Part shown: positions 62,196 to 64,000 of the stretch, one piece after another
Position numbering within the stretch: the stretch's first letter is position 1
Layout of the letters: each line of letters opens with the position of its first letter
DNA from: Bacteroidota bacterium
Lineage (GTDB): Bacteria; Bacteroidota; Bacteroidia; Flavobacteriales; Flavobacteriaceae
DNA length: 64,000 nucleotides
Reading direction: 5' to 3'
NCBI GenBank assembly: GCA_024279425.1
Contig: JAJRRO010000106.1
Coordinates: 25,647 to 89,646, forward strand
Position numbers and translations under genes: made by a program
The notes under the pieces: generated by a model
The model's database searches: none
The model's input: only the letters and a program-made list of their open reading frames with translations
Told to the model about the DNA's origin: nothing

Positions 62196-64000
62196 TTATT
62201 TAGTCACTTCACTTGGAGGGTATCCAAATTCTTCCTTAAATGACCTACTGAACCAAGAGGGGTCGTTAAAGCCAACTTCATAGGCGATTTCGGACATGGT
62301 ATTATTCGTACCCTGTATCAATTCTTTCGCTTTTTGTAGCCGTACCGAGCGAATGAAAACAGCAGTGGATTTATCAGTTATTGCCTTGAGCTTTCTATAA
62401 ATTTGAGATTCGCTTAAATGAAGTTCCCTGGCCAAATCCACAGAGCCAAAAGTAGTGTTGTCCAAATTATTAAGAATAACCTTGACCACTTCTTGAATGA
62501 ATTTAGTCTGTGGATCCGATACCTTATCTTTTAATATGGAGAAAAAACTGTTTTTTTCAAGTTTACCGATTAATTTCTTTCGTAGTAAAATGAGTTTTTC
62601 GATTCTGGTAAAAAGTTCCGCTTTTTCAAATGGCTTGGTTAAATAGGCATCCGCTCCCTGTGATAATCCTTTAAGACGATCTTGGGTGGTTACCTTCGCG
62701 GTCAACATAATAATGGGAATATGATCTGTTCTCGAATCATTTTTCAAGGTCTTACACACCTCATAACCATCTTTTTTGGGCATCATTACATCACAAATGA
62801 TAATGTCTGGCATTCTATCCAAGGCCGTTTCAATACCTATTTGACCATCTGAGGCATGTATGGTTTCATACTTGTTTTTTAGGCAGCTTTTGAGGTAGTG
62901 GGCCACATCATGGTTATCCTCGATCAATAGGGCCAATGGTAATTCTGTGGCTTGTCCATTTTCTGTTACCTCTAGTATTGGTTCTGCAGTTGATACTTTC
63001 TTCGTTTTGGGAGCAATTTCCTTGGTGTCGCGTTGGGCAGTATTATGTATGGGCAACTGAAAGCAAAATTCAGTGCCGCGCCCGAGCGAACTTTTGACTT
63101 TTATTGACCCCCCTAATAATTCGATTAATTCTTTGCAAAGGGCAAGCCCTATACCTGTGCCCCCGGTATTTTTCTGTCTTTCGTTAATGACTTGATAAAA
63201 TCTATTGAAAATATTCACCTGGTCTTCGGGTGCAATTCCACTTCCCGAATCTTTTATTTTAACTTCAAGGGCGGTGGACTCACTCATTTGTATGACATGG
63301 GTGTGTACTATAATCTTACCTTTTTCAGGAGTAAATTTTAAGGCGTTGGAAAGAAGATTGGAGATAATGGAAGAAATTTTATGGGAATCGAAATCCATGA
63401 GCACCAAATCTTCCTCATTATAAACGGTCAAAGCAATATTTTTTGTGGCTGCCAAGGAATGGAAGCTTTCGACCAGGTATTTTATAAGCGGAATAATGTC
63501 CGATTGTATCCATGTTATGTCCATGGATTGGTTTTCCAATTTGGCAAGATCCAACATTTCGTTTACCATATCCAACAAGCTTTCCCCATTGCGTTCAATC
63601 ATGTTCAATGAACTTTTGTCAGAGGCGGAAATGTTGTTTTTAAGTTCGCTTTTTAAATTTTGGGTCATCCCGAGAATTACGGTGAGTGGAGTCCTAAATT
63701 CATGGGTAATATTGGTATATAAACTGCTTTTTAATTCGCTGACCTCTTTGAGTCGTACACTTTCGGCAACTGCCAATTTTCTCGAAAGTTGAAAACGATA
63801 AAACCTATTGGCAAAAGTAATGGCAATCGCTAAATATATAAGATAGGACCACCAAGTGCCCCACCAAGGGGGAAGTATTTCAAGATTCATTTCCAATGGA
63901 GGTTGATTCCATTCCTTTCCCCTCGAGAAACCATTTACCTGTAAGGTGTAATCTCCCGCTGGAAGGTTCAAAAACTGGATTTCCGGATCTTTCAAGACAT
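62196..64000 (-). CDS. Hybrid two-component system regulator (HTCS type), 5' partial
   Basis: C-terminal 600 residues of a hybrid sensor; the N-terminus lies beyond the window, the frame being still open at 64000. Order: end of the Y_Y_Y sensor domain (LPAGDYTLQVNGFSRG), one membrane helix (WWSYLIYLAIAITFANRFY), HisKA with NITHEFRTPLTV, HATPase (NLLSNALKFTP, DSGSGIAPED, GGTGIGLALCKEL), receiver domain (IIICDVMMPKKDGYEV) and an AraC-type helix-turn-helix at the C-terminus (LARELHLSESQIYRKL; IAYEVGFNDPSWFSRSF). In Bacteroidota such proteins sense oligosaccharides and switch on neighbouring use genes. No SusC/D pair is in this window. Confidence 0.93.
   Translation of the reverse strand, partial: VLKDPEIQFLNLPAGDYTLQVNGFSRGKEWNQPPLEMNLEILPPWWGTWWSYLIYLAIAITFANRFYRFQLSRKLAVAESVRLKEVSELKSSLYTNITHEFRTPLTVILGMTQNLKSELKNNISASDKSSLNMIERNGESLLDMVNEMLDLAKLENQSMDITWIQSDIIPLIKYLVESFHSLAATKNIALTVYNEEDLVLMDFDSHKISSIISNLLSNALKFTPEKGKIIVHTHVIQMSESTALEVKIKDSGSGIAPEDQVNIFNRFYQVINERQKNTGGTGIGLALCKELIELLGGSIKVKSSLGRGTEFCFQLPIHNTAQRDTKEIAPKTKKVSTAEPILEVTENGQATELPLALLIEDNHDVAHYLKSCLKNKYETIHASDGQIGIETALDRMPDIIICDVMMPKKDGYEVCKTLKNDSRTDHIPIIMLTAKVTTQDRLKGLSQGADAYLTKPFEKAELFTRIEKLILLRKKLIGKLEKNSFFSILKDKVSDPQTKFIQEVVKVILNNLDNTTFGSVDLARELHLSESQIYRKLKAITDKSTAVFIRSVRLQKAKELIQGTNNTMSEIAYEVGFNDPSWFSRSFKEEFGYPPSEVTK

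Overview
The window reads as chromosome of a marine-type member of the Flavobacteriaceae (Bacteroidota). Pointers are the -7 promoter boxes of the TAnnTTTG type, the near absence of Shine-Dalgarno sequences, the order cinA - rpmB - rpmG - DUF4295 - ftsY - rimO, the many DUF families typical of Bacteroidota (DUF2911, DUF3667, DUF4295, DUF922), the bacillithiol enzyme BshC, an HTCS-type hybrid regulator and two PVC-type CxxCH-heme/HEAT proteins.

Layout. 1-9.8 kb is conserved core: the end of an E2 acyltransferase gene, a secreted barrel-like protein, a DnaQ-type exonuclease, an FAH-family enzyme, an Hpt protein, cinA split exactly at an A7 slippery heptamer, L28, L33, DUF4295, ftsY, a broken DUF2911 gene and rimO. 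10-15.3 kb holds a sugar-oxidation-like set (SMP-30-type lactonase, CxxCH-heme lipoprotein, Tat-exported sugar isomerase). 15.4-23.9 kb is an AT-rich accessory island that begins inside a truncated DUF3667 gene. It carries cydAB with a small membrane protein, a DUF302 gene, a frameshifted IS110/IS1111 element, an NTF2-like lipoprotein and a secreted adenosine-deaminase-like gene. 23.9-46.4 kb is again core (M14 peptidase, bshC, PLP decarboxylase, PNPOx-like protein, guaA, LysM protein, OsmC, DUF922, pyrG, yidC, mnmA, nitronate monooxygenase, a pyruvate-kinase-like protein). 46.7-57.2 kb is a minus-strand run: second CxxCH-heme/HEAT protein, SCO, two TPR proteins, a DUF1624 membrane protein and a second PLP decarboxylase. 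57.2-60.6 kb is a small sulfur-type cluster (TsdA-like diheme cytochrome, Tat protein, DsrE, TauE, broken DUF4242). The window ends in a collagen-like lipoprotein and a partial HTCS regulator.

The most striking feature is the organisation of the 18.4-23.8 kb island. Successive gene-bearing or empty segments each start with GTT plus a short word and end with the exact reverse complement of that word plus AAC. The segments are separated by fold-back spacers that run from AAC to the next GTT. This is the geometry of integron cassettes and attC sites. Six such matched pairs occur in a row, no integrase gene is visible, and one spacer is interrupted by the IS. I interpret it as an integron-like (CALIN-like) cassette array of Bacteroidota type; this is inference from base pairing seen by eye.

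An unusual number of genes are damaged: cinA, DUF2911, DUF3667, the IS transposase, a PepSY-like gene with a stop in its signal peptide, DUF4242, an esterase tail and a leucine-rich-repeat scrap. Some single-base lesions could be sequencing errors and should be checked first.
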